A stretch of DNA of 64,000 nt from the NCBI RefSeq assembly GCF_965644225.1, contig NZ_CBFFRJ010000004.1, positions 1-64,000 on the forward strand. Direction: 5' to 3'. A program made the translations under genes and the position numbers. The first letter of the stretch is position 1; every line of letters begins with the position of its first letter. Positions 1 through 7,064 of the stretch are shown here, in pieces. The stretch is from CBFFRJ01 sp965644225. Lineage in GTDB: Bacteria > Pseudomonadota > Gammaproteobacteria > Enterobacterales > Enterobacteriaceae. The notes beneath the pieces were generated by a model. It did no database searches. It saw nothing but the letters and a program-made list of their open reading frames with translations, and was not told the origin of the DNA.

Positions 1-60
1 AAATCTGAACCAGATTTAATCTGACAGACACCTGTATAAATAACCGGTAACTGTCAGATC
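1..60. repeat. Nested inverted repeats at the window edge
   Basis: Bases 1-17 form a perfect inverted repeat (AAATCTG, 3-base gap, CAGATTT). Bases 19-27 (ATCTGACAG) pair with 51-59 (CTGTCAGAT) around a central ACCGGT. The block lies beyond the DUF1133 gene, where lambdoid phages usually carry the late promoter and antitermination site. A regulatory or transcript-folding role is inference only. Confidence 0.4.
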
Positions 61-99
61 AGGTCTGAGCTAGTACAATTAAAGGTATCTATCAGGACA

Positions 100-246
100 T
101 CATTTCTCAGGCGACACCGGATGTTTTTGACAGCACGCCTTACTTTTTGCAGTAAACGTTGACTTTCTTATGGCGGCCAGCGTGTTGACGTCTGGCCCCT
201 GCTCAGTTTTTCCAAGCTGTTTCTCAAATTCATTTTTCTTTTGCAT
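100..246 (-). CDS. Possible 48-aa phage protein
   Basis: A short reading frame on the minus strand begins ATG at 246 and ends TGA at 102-100. The product is lysine-rich, starts MQKKNEFEKQLGKTEQ, and has a Cys-Cys pair near the C-terminus. An AAGG about 10 bases upstream could serve as a weak ribosome-binding site. It sits between a hairpin (270-292) and the inverted repeats at the window edge, downstream of the DUF1133 gene. I do not recognise it. It could be chance: there is no overlap or coupling with a neighbour to support it. It is the only gene candidate in the first 342 bases. Confidence 0.3.
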   Translation of the reverse strand: MQKKNEFEKQLGKTEQGPDVNTLAAIRKSTFTAKSKACCQKHPVSPEK

Positions 247-261
247 ATCAGCCGACCTTAG

Positions 262-293
262 AAATAGAAAAACCCGCACTGGTGGCGGGTTTC
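262..293 (-). terminator. Rho-independent terminator after the leftward phage operon
   Basis: AAACCCGC (270-277) pairs with GCGGGTTT (285-292) around a 7-base loop. Read on the minus strand, the stem is followed by TTTTTC. It lies 50 bases past the stop of the DUF1133 gene, so it probably ends that transcript. Confidence 0.6.
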
Positions 294-342
294 TGTTTTG
301 TCTGCTGCTCAGTTCGCTTTAACGCCCCGAGCCTAACACAAT

Positions 343-921
343 TCAAGCACTTTCTTGCTCACTTTGCAACTTAAATTTGTCGCTATTTGTGCCGAACGCG
401 TCACAAACTGGTGCGTACAGCATCGATTCTGCCAGACTTACCCAAGTATCAATGCGGCGACGGCAAGTAATCAGCGTCCAGTCAGGGTGTTTAGCCTGGA
501 GTTCATTTGCCATTTGCAGTTTGCTCTTGCGAAGACGATGGCGGTCGACGATCACACCATACAGAGAGCGGTATTCATCTTTCATAAGCACAGATGCAAT
601 AACGCCATCAATTTTCAGGGCCTCATCATCAGAGCAGAACGCGAGACCGCTTTTATTTTTACTGCCGAGGATCTCTATCAAATACTCCTCTAACTCAGGT
701 TTGGTTATGCCTGATTTCTTCATTCGGCGCAGAGCATCATTGATAGCGGTCTTGGTGATTTTCCCGGATGCCAGTAACTGGTTAAACATGTTGCCACCAG
801 AACCGCCACCGATATAAGACCAGCGGCCCCACATCCTTAGTTTTCCCTGAATCCAGATGCTCTCAAGGGTACGTAACCGAACCATTTCACCAGCTTTTCC
901 AACCTCAGACGGATTAATCAT
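343..921 (-). CDS. DUF1133 family phage protein (Q-position gene)
   Basis: The 192-aa protein begins MINPSEVGKAGEMVRLRTLE and contains the segment GRWSYIGGGSGGNMFNQLL. I recognise these as typical of the DUF1133 family found at the end of the early-right operon of lambdoid prophages, where other phages carry antiterminator Q. The C-terminal half is basic (HRLRKSKLQMANEL) and could form a helix-turn-helix. It is the last gene of the leftward operon, 18 bases after the DUF968 gene. A role in late-gene control is inferred from position; the family has no proven biochemical function that I know of. Confidence 0.75.
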   Translation of the reverse strand: MINPSEVGKAGEMVRLRTLESIWIQGKLRMWGRWSYIGGGSGGNMFNQLLASGKITKTAINDALRRMKKSGITKPELEEYLIEILGSKNKSGLAFCSDDEALKIDGVIASVLMKDEYRSLYGVIVDRHRLRKSKLQMANELQAKHPDWTLITCRRRIDTWVSLAESMLYAPVCDAFGTNSDKFKLQSEQESA

Positions 922-939
922 GCTCTTATCTCCACTTAC

Positions 940-1929
940 CTACGCCAGCACGCCAATTGCTAATGCGTGGTCTATAAAACGAAACAGCAGCGTCAGCTGA
1001 CTGCCATATTTGGCCTCGAAAGCCACGGGGTCCCGATGAAGTTCGTCGTGATGTGCTCTGCACAGCGGTATCACGAATAAGTCATGGGCTTTGGTTCCCA
1101 TCCCTCCTTGTCCATGTCCAATGATGTGGTGAGGGTCGTCTGCCGGTTGGTTACAGCAGGCGCATGTTTGAGCTTTAACCCAGCGGGTGTACTTCTCGTT
1201 TTCCCAGCGGCGGCGCTTTGGGCGCAGCATGTAGCTCTCTGGCGTCTCCGGGTCAATCCTGAGAGCCAGAACCTTCTTCGCCGTTTCCTGCACAATCTCA
1301 GAGGGTCCGCGTGTTGGCGCTGTTTCGCTCTCACGTGTAACCGACCTGACTACTACCGGAGGCATACGAAGAAGCTGCCGTGCTGCACTTTCAGGAATTG
1401 CATCACCCAGTCCGTTGTATGCCAGCCACCAGCACAGCTCGGGCAACGTCAGTGCGTGGGTATCATCAAAACCCAGCGTGGTACGCGCTGCCTGAATGAC
1501 GTACTGGGCGCAGTTCGCCATGGCTATTGCCGCCAGTGCCTCCGTTGTGTGGTCTCGCAGCTCGTTATCGCAGTGCCAGCACAACCTGATTACGCCGGAT
1601 TCGTGGCGCAGTGTGGTCATGCTCTCTGCGTGATACTCACTATGGGTCCACTGGCAACCGGATTCACGCTTAAGCCATGACTCCAGGCCGTTGATACCGC
1701 CAGCACGTTGAATTACGCGGGGATCGGCAAACACTGCCTGCAATGCCGGGTCTTCTGCCAGAGGCTGTCTCGCAGCCGGGATTGCACCGCTGGGATAACC
1801 GGCCATACGCTCTGGCTCGTTCTCCAGCAGCATGCGCCCACGATGGAAATACGGGTAAAGCTGGGAACCAGGCTTGAATGCCACAATGCCAAGTTCAGGG
1901 ATGAGGATCGGCTTAAGTAACGCTCTCAA
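940..1929 (-). CDS. DUF968 (YdfU-like) phage protein with HNH-like zinc fold
   Basis: The 329-aa protein belongs to the DUF968 family typified by YdfU of the E. coli Qin prophage. The N-terminal two thirds have no motif I can name. The last 75 residues carry C256-x-C258-C259, then DPHHIIGHG (His267-His268) and C290-x-x-H-H. This spacing fits an HNH-type zinc-bound nuclease fold. The gene overlaps the rusA stop by 4 bases (ATGA) and so is probably translationally coupled to it. Next to a Holliday-junction resolvase, a role in phage DNA processing is plausible. Nuclease activity is inference. Confidence 0.75.
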   Translation of the reverse strand: MRALLKPILIPELGIVAFKPGSQLYPYFHRGRMLLENEPERMAGYPSGAIPAARQPLAEDPALQAVFADPRVIQRAGGINGLESWLKRESGCQWTHSEYHAESMTTLRHESGVIRLCWHCDNELRDHTTEALAAIAMANCAQYVIQAARTTLGFDDTHALTLPELCWWLAYNGLGDAIPESAARQLLRMPPVVVRSVTRESETAPTRGPSEIVQETAKKVLALRIDPETPESYMLRPKRRRWENEKYTRWVKAQTCACCNQPADDPHHIIGHGQGGMGTKAHDLFVIPLCRAHHDELHRDPVAFEAKYGSQLTLLFRFIDHALAIGVLA

Positions 1930-2315
1930 TTCTCGCCCCCTGCTTTCGGTTTGTAGATGCTGATGTCAATCTCGACCTTGCCGCGTGTAGTCACTGGTCC
2001 CCACTCCACCAGCATGCGTTTTACCTGGCGGTCATCCTCCCACACACCAGCATGCGTTAAGGCGTCGAATAGCCCTTTCGTGTAGTTGTCGATATCCCTG
2101 ATACGGTTGTCAGGTGGGTACAGCATGATTTCCACCGCACACAATGTGCTGGATGGTTTCGGCAGGCGACGAAGTTGGTCAATGATTGCAATGCATGCTT
2201 CACTCTGGAAACGCCTTCCGGCTTCACTAATCAGATGCCTACCTTTCAGCTTGCCTTTGTTCGGGGCTCGCCAGTAGGTGTTCACGCTGGGCGGGAACGG
2301 TAATTTCAGCTTCAT
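1926..2315 (-). CDS. rusA: RusA-type Holliday junction resolvase
   Basis: This 129-aa protein matches RusA, the phage-derived dimeric endonuclease that cuts four-way DNA junctions symmetrically. The N-terminus has the family pattern LPFPPSVNTYWR. The acidic catalytic cluster is present: D74 and D76 in RIRDIDNYTK, with lysine K80, and D94/D95 in VWEDD. These correspond to D70, D72, K76 and D91 of E. coli RusA. Length is normal (about 120 aa). It overlaps the methyltransferase stop and the DUF968 start by 4 bases each, typical of a tightly packed phage early operon. Nothing suggests inactivation. Confidence 0.93.
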   Translation of the reverse strand: MKLKLPFPPSVNTYWRAPNKGKLKGRHLISEAGRRFQSEACIAIIDQLRRLPKPSSTLCAVEIMLYPPDNRIRDIDNYTKGLFDALTHAGVWEDDRQVKRMLVEWGPVTTRGKVEIDISIYKPKAGGEN

Positions 2316-3697
2316 AGCGCGGACCCTCTGAGGGTGGCGACAATATCTGATGCGGTTTGACGCGTACTGCCCTTGCTGGATATCGCACGGCGCGCACTGA
2401 CGTGATGCAGTTCAAAACCGTGCTGTTCATAAAGTTCGATGATGCGTGGCGCGGTGGAGTTGCTAATCACTACTGTTGCCCCTCGCTGGTGAGCAGCAAC
2501 GCAGCATTCTGCCAGAGCGATCTGATCATCCCATTTGAAGCCACCAGCAGCATAGCCAGTGAATCCGCTGGTTCCCGGCATTGGCTCATACGGTGGATCG
2601 CAGTAAACAACATCACCCTCGCCTGCCAGAGCCAACGTTCTGCGGTAGCCGGCATTCAGGAACACGCAGTTGTGAGCCATCCCGGTAAATGCCTGAATCT
2701 CTTTCTCAGGGAAATATGGGGCGCGGTATTTACCAAAGCCGACGTTGAACTGGTGATCGAGGTTGTAACGGATCAGGCCGTTATAGCAGTGACGGTTGAA
2801 AAACAGCAGCGCAGCAGCACGTTCAGGGCCAGCCATTAACTGGCTGTTGAACTCATCGCGCAGCTTGCTGTAACTCTCTGCGTTGTTCAGCAGGGAGAAC
2901 ATGCGGCGGGCATGCGTTACAACCTGGTCTGGAGCCACCGCCAGCATCTGGTAGAGGTTGATCAGGTCGGCGTTGACGTCTGCCAGCAGGAAACTGGCGT
3001 GCTTGACCGAGTTCATGAACACCGAGCCGCCACCTACAAACGGTTCAATCAGGCGCTGGCCAGCAGGGATAAGGCGGTCAAGTTCAGGCAGCAGCGAGTA
3101 TTTACCACCAGCCCATTTCAGGAACGGGCGTTGCCAGGTGCGTGGTTCAGCTTCCTCAGCAGGCATAGCAGCAGCGATACGTTCACCAATCCAGCGCATG
3201 ATCGGTACAGCCATTGAATTGCCGATCGCTTTATAGCGTGGGCCATCAGGGCAATCTGCAGCGTCTTTGCCTCGCCAGTTAATGAGGGTGTGGTTATCTG
3301 GGAAGCCCTGCAGACGCTCGCATTCAGTGGGCGTTAGGCGACGAACAGCCATGCTCTGCATTACTGTGGGGCTTAGATTTGTTCCGCTGCTCGCACTGGT
3401 AAGGGTTGGTGCCAGCTCTTCTGCATAGCCAATCCCGCCAGCCTTGGCGCCTTGTCCTGCTTTGAATGCATAAGCGATGGCTGGAGGCTGACCGCTATTG
3501 GCGTGGCTGGTATCGTGGTTCCCAGCGCGTAGCGTGGGCGCCATATCTACGGTTGCATCAGCGCCGTGGTCTTTATAGCTGAAAGCGATACAGGCATTCT
3601 CTTGCCCGTTATTGCGACCTAACGTGTGGGCTAACTCATGGTTGCAATCTGGGTTCTGAGTGCCATGTACGCAGAAAGTTTCAGTATCGAAGTCCAT
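2312..3697 (-). CDS. C-terminal piece of a broken Dcm-Dam fusion: C5-MTase end plus adenine methylase
   Basis: This 461-codon open segment is the downstream part of a methyltransferase fusion of about 785 codons beginning at 4669. Its first 185 residues hold the C-terminal motifs of a C5-cytosine methylase (TPTECERLQGFP at 122-133, GNSMAVP at 159-165). The rest is a complete Dam-type N6-adenine methylase: KWAGGK (194-199, AdoMet site), EPFVGGGSVF and catalytic DPPY (367-370). The ATG at 3697 is internal to the ancestral gene and has no visible Shine-Dalgarno, so the adenine module may be poorly expressed unless there is readthrough or re-initiation. The target site (probably GATC-like for the Dam part) cannot be read from sequence. 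Confidence 0.75.
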   Translation of the reverse strand: MDFDTETFCVHGTQNPDCNHELAHTLGRNNGQENACIAFSYKDHGADATVDMAPTLRAGNHDTSHANSGQPPAIAYAFKAGQGAKAGGIGYAEELAPTLTSASSGTNLSPTVMQSMAVRRLTPTECERLQGFPDNHTLINWRGKDAADCPDGPRYKAIGNSMAVPIMRWIGERIAAAMPAEEAEPRTWQRPFLKWAGGKYSLLPELDRLIPAGQRLIEPFVGGGSVFMNSVKHASFLLADVNADLINLYQMLAVAPDQVVTHARRMFSLLNNAESYSKLRDEFNSQLMAGPERAAALLFFNRHCYNGLIRYNLDHQFNVGFGKYRAPYFPEKEIQAFTGMAHNCVFLNAGYRRTLALAGEGDVVYCDPPYEPMPGTSGFTGYAAGGFKWDDQIALAECCVAAHQRGATVVISNSTAPRIIELYEQHGFELHHVSARRAISSKGSTRQTASDIVATLRGSAL

Positions 3698-3955
3698 ACG
3701 TACGCCATGCGCCGTACAGGCAGTAGCAACATCGATGCTTCCAGCAGTATTACCGCCGCCAAAGCTCAGAACGTAGGTCTCTAAATCTTCGGCGGTGCTG
3801 TCATTGTGTTTGCCAGGAAGTGTGCGGGAAATATCTGAGTATGCCTCCGATACAAGCCCTGCACCGCGCTGCGCAAATATCTCCTGGTTGCTCTGCCCGA
3901 TGCCGCCTTCATTGTTCGACTGGTTCAGTGTAGGGTGCGGATTTACTGGGTTGTC

Positions 3956-3958
3956 TCA
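3956..3958 (-). other. In-frame TGA interrupting the Dcm-Dam fusion gene
   Basis: The stop is codon 238 counted from the ATG at 4669. The same frame then stays open for 86 codons to the ATG at 3697 and on to 2312. No frameshift is needed. A single G-to-A change from TGG (Trp) would create it: the text becomes GSH-(W)-DNPVNPHPTLNQ, which I recall as a natural continuation in intact relatives. Confidence 0.85.
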
Positions 3959-4669
3959 GTGACTACCGATTTCAGTGCGCTTTCCAGCATCTGCGGCAAC
4001 TGCCGATTGCGGTTCTCGGCACGGCGGAGTATTCCGGCGCACGCCGTCGAACTCAAAAAGTACCGCTGCGGGATCGAATCCACTTCGAGCACTTGCGACA
4101 ACGAACACACGCTTGCGTCGTTGTGCCACGCCGAAAAATTGAGCGTCGAGCACTCGCCAGGCGACAATGCGCGATGGTCCATACACACAACCAGCGTTCG
4201 ACCATTTTCCCCCTGCTGGCTGCAATTCACAGTCTTCCCCGGCAAGCGCGCCAATAAAGCAGCCGAAGGCGTTGTCTTTTGACGAGAGGACGCCGGGGAC
4301 GTTTTCCCAAACGATGATCGCTTCTTCTTCACCGCTGTCACGGCGTTTGTCGTCGATGGCATCTGCCAGCTCCACATATGAAAGGGTTAATTGCCCGCGT
4401 GCGTCAGCTAGCCCATTACGTAAACCGGCAATGCTGAATGCCTGGCACGGGGTGCCGCCGACCAGAACATCCGGTGCTTCAATCGAACCGGCACAAATTG
4501 CGGCCGCAATTTTGGTCATGTCGCCCAGGTTGGCTACGTCAGGCCAGCGCTGCGCCAGAACAGCAGATGGGAATTTTTCGATTTCAGAAAACCAGACAGG
4601 CTTCCATCCCAGTGGTTCCCACGCCACTGATGCGGCTTCAATGCCACTGCAAACTGATCCGTATCTCAT
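3956..4669 (-). CDS. N-terminal piece of the broken fusion: C5-cytosine methyltransferase
   Basis: The 237-codon segment carries the front motifs of a Dcm-type cytosine methylase. These are motif I SVCSGIE (5-11), catalytic PCQ with Cys75, ENV (122-124) and QRRKRVFVV (183-191). It stops at a TGA before motifs IX-X, which lie in the same frame downstream (446-489 of the full product). Alone it lacks the target-recognition region and motif X, so it is probably inactive. The start overlaps the PerC-like gene stop (GTATGA), so it was coupled to that gene. The full ancestral gene would span 2312-4669 and encode a bifunctional 5mC/6mA methylase. Confidence 0.8.
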   Translation of the reverse strand: MRYGSVCSGIEAASVAWEPLGWKPVWFSEIEKFPSAVLAQRWPDVANLGDMTKIAAAICAGSIEAPDVLVGGTPCQAFSIAGLRNGLADARGQLTLSYVELADAIDDKRRDSGEEEAIIVWENVPGVLSSKDNAFGCFIGALAGEDCELQPAGGKWSNAGCVYGPSRIVAWRVLDAQFFGVAQRRKRVFVVASARSGFDPAAVLFEFDGVRRNTPPCREPQSAVAADAGKRTEIGSH

Positions 4670-4896
4670 ACGTCACCATTGAATCGGCCAGCCATGTCCC
4701 ACATGCGCTCGGTGTAACGGGTGCATGGGGAATGCTGAAGGCATTTTTTACGCTGCTTGAGGCAGTGCTCACGCTCGCTCGTAATTTCCGATGTATCGAA
4801 AACCTCAAGCCACACGCGGCCAGCGCGTTGATATAAACCAACTTCCTGTAAGGCCTGGGCTTTCTTGATGAGAGATTGCACGCATGGTTTTTTCAT
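4666..4896 (-). CDS. PerC-like transcriptional regulator
   Basis: The 76-aa protein carries the PerC/Pch pattern ALQEVGLYQRAGRVWLEVFD, followed by a run of basic and cysteine residues (REHCLKQRKKCLQ). PerC-family proteins are small phage- or plasmid-borne activators; in pathogenic E. coli some members switch on host virulence operons. The gene overlaps the replication gene (ATGA at 4893-4896) and the methylase gene, so it is embedded in the early operon and repressed with it in the lysogen. Its target is unknown. Confidence 0.7.
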   Translation of the reverse strand: MKKPCVQSLIKKAQALQEVGLYQRAGRVWLEVFDTSEITSEREHCLKQRKKCLQHSPCTRYTERMWDMAGRFNGDV

Positions 4897-5795
4897 GTGC
4901 GAAACCCCGAGTTAGTCGGCGCGGAATAATCAACACTGCTGTAACTGGATTTGAATGCGTCGTCGTTTTTTACCCAACGCCCCTTAACGCATTTTGGTCT
5001 GCCACTAGCGCGCCATTTGCTGGCTTTCTCGAAATACTCAACGCAGTTTTCGGGAGCAAAGAGTGTGCGGGGGCGCAGAAATTCGCTCATCTTCGAATCG
5101 TCAGCCCATTTAGCCGTCATGTAATCGACGACCAGCATCAGATCTTCGGCGCTGTAGTTCTCTGCCAGACGCCCACGGATATAACCCAGCGTTGTTTTGG
5201 TGCGACCACCACGGCCATAGGTCGAGTTGGTGACCAGGTTGAAATGCTCAAGAACCAAAACGGCAGGATCATCGGCTGAGTCGTCGGGTTGCCCCGCAAC
5301 CGGACAAGAAGGGTTTTTATCTGATGGATCAGTAGTTGATCTTACTGACGGATCCCCACCAGATTCTGACGGGTCAAAACCGCCCTTTTTGCTGGAATCC
5401 GACGCCTCAAATTTTGATGGGTCGGATTTTGATGCATCAGATTTTGACGGGTCAGATTTTGATGCGTCAGGATTTGATGTGTCAGATTCTGACAGGTGAG
5501 AAAACGCAGCCGCAGCCAGCTTCTTGACGTTCAGGCGGTAAACATTGGAGGCGTTACGGTTGCCCTGGCGGCGAGCCTGGCGGGTGAGCCAGCCCTCTTT
5601 CTCAAGCGCAGTGATAGCTGTTCTTACAGTGCTCTCACCTGCCCCAATCTGGCGCGCGATAGTCGCTATGGACGGCCAGCAAACGCCCTCGTCACTGCTG
5701 AAATCAGCCAGGCGCGCCATTATCGCCACGCTGGATAACTTCATGCCCGACGATGCGCAGGCGTCCCAAACATAACCAGTTAATTTAGTGCTCAT
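4893..5795 (-). CDS. Phage replication initiator (helix-turn-helix, O-like)
   Basis: The 300-aa protein starts with a winged-helix region at about residues 15-85 (SIATIARQIGAGESTVRTAI as recognition segment). A low-complexity linker at about 100-150 follows, repeating Ser-Asp-Pro/Ala-Ser-Lys. The C-terminal domain, about 180-265, resembles the conserved phage C-terminal domain of lambdoid replication proteins (LEHFNLVTNSTYGRG, RPRTLFAPENCVEYF). The linker is encoded by 15-bp DNA repeats that look like origin iterons, the arrangement known from lambda gene O. No separate helicase or helicase-loader gene follows, so it presumably recruits host DnaB some other way. The start ATG at 5795 is 9 bases from the previous frame. 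Confidence 0.75.
   Translation of the reverse strand: MSTKLTGYVWDACASSGMKLSSVAIMARLADFSSDEGVCWPSIATIARQIGAGESTVRTAITALEKEGWLTRQARRQGNRNASNVYRLNVKKLAAAAFSHLSESDTSNPDASKSDPSKSDASKSDPSKFEASDSSKKGGFDPSESGGDPSVRSTTDPSDKNPSCPVAGQPDDSADDPAVLVLEHFNLVTNSTYGRGGRTKTTLGYIRGRLAENYSAEDLMLVVDYMTAKWADDSKMSEFLRPRTLFAPENCVEYFEKASKWRASGRPKCVKGRWVKNDDAFKSSYSSVDYSAPTNSGFRT
5322..5499. repeat. 15-bp iterons inside the replication gene (candidate phage origin)
   Basis: Six copies of a motif close to TGAYGNGTCA start exactly 15 bases apart at 5415, 5430, 5445, 5460, 5475 and 5490. The bases between copies are mostly GATTT. Looser copies occur at 5322, 5346 and 5367. They encode the Ser-Asp-Pro-Ser-Lys linker of the replication protein. 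Regular iterons within the initiator gene are the layout of the lambda origin, so this is probably where the protein binds. Function is inferred, not proven. Confidence 0.65.
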
Positions 5796-5967
5796 CCTTA
5801 GCCTCTATCTCAGTGAAATCTCTCTTGAATTTCCAGCGTGGGCTAAAGCATTCGCCATGCTCATAACCGGTGCGCAGGTAGATAACCCGCTGGGTTTCTG
5901 ATTCCCATCGGATGACGTGGACAGGGATGCCACGGTGGTCTTTGAATCATCGGTCAACGATACGCAT
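5785..5967 (-). pseudogene. DUF4222-like small phage gene broken by TGA
   Basis: A frame from ATG at 5967 to TAA at 5787-5785 reads MRIVDR, then TGA at 5949-5947, then FKDHRGIPVHVIRW and RVIYLRTGYEHG. The Phe-Lys-Asp-His-Arg-Gly opening and the VIYxRxGYE pattern are what I remember of the DUF4222 family of 60-70-aa prophage proteins. One stop at codon 7 is the only break, and Trp (TGG) would restore it. The frame overlaps the tail of the 113-aa frame and the start of the replication gene. Family assignment is from memory. Confidence 0.45.
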
Positions 5968-6146
5968 AGCTCAGACTCCACCTGCTGACGCCAGTCACCC
6001 ACAGCCCATACGGCGAAGTCGTGGGTTACAACCTCACGATCTCCGGGTACATTTACCGCATAGCAATACTCAACCGGCGCTTTGCCACCAGGCATAGGCA
6101 ACGCAATCAGTTGCGAGCGGCAGTATGGTGTTGTTAATATGTTCAT
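5805..6146 (-). CDS. Uncharacterised phage protein, 113 aa
   Basis: The frame opens MNILTTPYCRSQLIALPMPG behind a GGAG about 10 bases upstream, just after the YmfL-like stop. Residues 1-70 look like a folded, conserved phage protein (EYCYAVNVPGDREVV, FAVWAVGDW). From about residue 68 the composition changes to Ser/Thr-rich and it overlaps the DUF4222-like frame in another register. The tail may therefore be a by-product of the overlap, or the result of a small indel. No catalytic motif is visible. It sits between the early regulators and the replication gene. Confidence 0.55.
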   Translation of the reverse strand: MNILTTPYCRSQLIALPMPGGKAPVEYCYAVNVPGDREVVTHDFAVWAVGDWRQQVESELCVSLTDDSKTTVASLSTSSDGNQKPSGLSTCAPVMSMANALAHAGNSREISLR

Positions 6147-6149
6147 GCG

Positions 6150-6695
6150 TTAGTTCTCCACTTGATTGCGAAGCGCCACGACGCCAGGAGCTGCACACTC
6201 GCTGGCGTCAACTTTTTCTGGCGCACAAAAAACCCGATACAGCAGCGTTAAATGCTCCTGCCACTTAGTCATCACCTGGTAGCTGTTCTCTTCAATCCGC
6301 TCGCGCTCACTGGCGTCAATAACGCCATCAGCTGTTGCTACCCGCACGTACTGAGAGTGCTCACTGATCCACTCTATGGTTTCCATCAGGCGTTCGTTGA
6401 TGTCGGCATTCTCGATTTCCTCGATCGCCACCAGCGGAACATTGACGCTATTCGACTGCCGGGATACAGCGTCAGCGAGGCACTTTTTGCCGCTGGCCTG
6501 CTGCAGGACCATTGCCCACCCCATCGGGAAGATCTGATCGCCACCGTCGCGGAGACGGTTAAACAGTGCGTCCTGCGTTACGTCCAGTATTTCGGCGGCT
6601 TCGGCATATCCACCCGGTAAAGCTGCAATAGTCTTGCGAACTGCGGCCACCAGCCAGGCTGGCTGTTTTTCTACTTTCCAGTGTTCATTACCCAC
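6150..6695 (-). CDS. YmfL-like phage regulatory protein (CII-position)
   Basis: The 181-aa product closely resembles YmfL of the E. coli e14 prophage, including EHWKVEKQPAWLV, ALFNRLRDGGDQIFPMGWAMVLQ and the ending CAAPGVVALRN. YmfL proteins occupy the slot of lambda cII and have an N-terminal helix-turn-helix (about 28-60, GYAEAAEILDVTQDALFNRL). The gene is the second in the leftward operon, 28 bases after the Cro-like gene. A role in the lysis-lysogeny decision is inferred from position and family. Confidence 0.75.
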   Translation of the reverse strand: MGNEHWKVEKQPAWLVAAVRKTIAALPGGYAEAAEILDVTQDALFNRLRDGGDQIFPMGWAMVLQQASGKKCLADAVSRQSNSVNVPLVAIEEIENADINERLMETIEWISEHSQYVRVATADGVIDASERERIEENSYQVMTKWQEHLTLLYRVFCAPEKVDASECAAPGVVALRNQVEN

Positions 6696-6723
6696 GGTTA
6701 ACCTCTTGATTCTGTGGTTACTA

Positions 6724-6972
6724 TTAAGCAGCTGTTTCGTTAGTATTTTTGGGTCGGTCAGGGTTTGCCTCGCCTAAAAGCCATGCTGCTGTAAATTTCC
6801 CGCCTGAAGCATTAGCGAGCATTTCTGCATAGTTCGTTTTTTTGGTGTATTCAGTACGCGGAAGGCAGGCGTTTTTGACCCACTTATGAATCGCTACCGC
6901 TGATTTACCGCAAATTTTTGCCGCTGCAGCCTGCCCGCCAACGGCTTCGACTGCCAATTCGACAGGGTTCAT
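6724..6972 (-). CDS. Cro/YdaS-like repressor
   Basis: I place the start at 6972, where GGAG sits 5 bases before ATG. An in-frame ATG 10 codons upstream would lie inside the operator and lacks such a site. The resulting 82-aa protein has a helix-turn-helix in GGQAAAAKICGKSAVAIHKW, the arrangement of Cro and of YdaS-type prophage regulators. It is the first gene transcribed leftward from the pR-like promoter and stands divergently from the CI gene, so it is the expected anti-repressor partner of CI. Confidence 0.8.
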   Translation of the reverse strand: MNPVELAVEAVGGQAAAAKICGKSAVAIHKWVKNACLPRTEYTKKTNYAEMLANASGGKFTAAWLLGEANPDRPKNTNETAA

Positions 6973-6992
6973 GTGCTCTCCTTTAGTTAAAA

Positions 6993-7064
6993 TTAACCAC
7001 AAGTTAATATTAAATATTAACTGACAGCTAAGTCAAGTTCTCGGATATTTAACCAATGGTTAAA
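6993..7064. promoter_or_regulatory. CI/Cro switch: pR, pRM and operators
   Basis: Three palindromes are visible: TTAACCACAAGTTAA (6993-7007), TTAATATTAAATATTAA (7004-7020) and TTTAACCAATGGTTAAA (7048-7064). Leftward pR has TTGACT (7036-7031), a 17-base spacer and TTAATA (7013-7008). Rightward pRM has CTGACA (7021-7026), 17 bases, then GATATT (7044-7049). That places the start point at about 7056, the A of the CI start codon. Confidence 0.75.

Noticed and set aside
5415..5499. A CRISPR array suggested by regular repeats
   Set aside because: The period is 15 bp with near-constant spacers inside a coding region; there are no 25-35-bp repeats with unique spacers and no cas genes.
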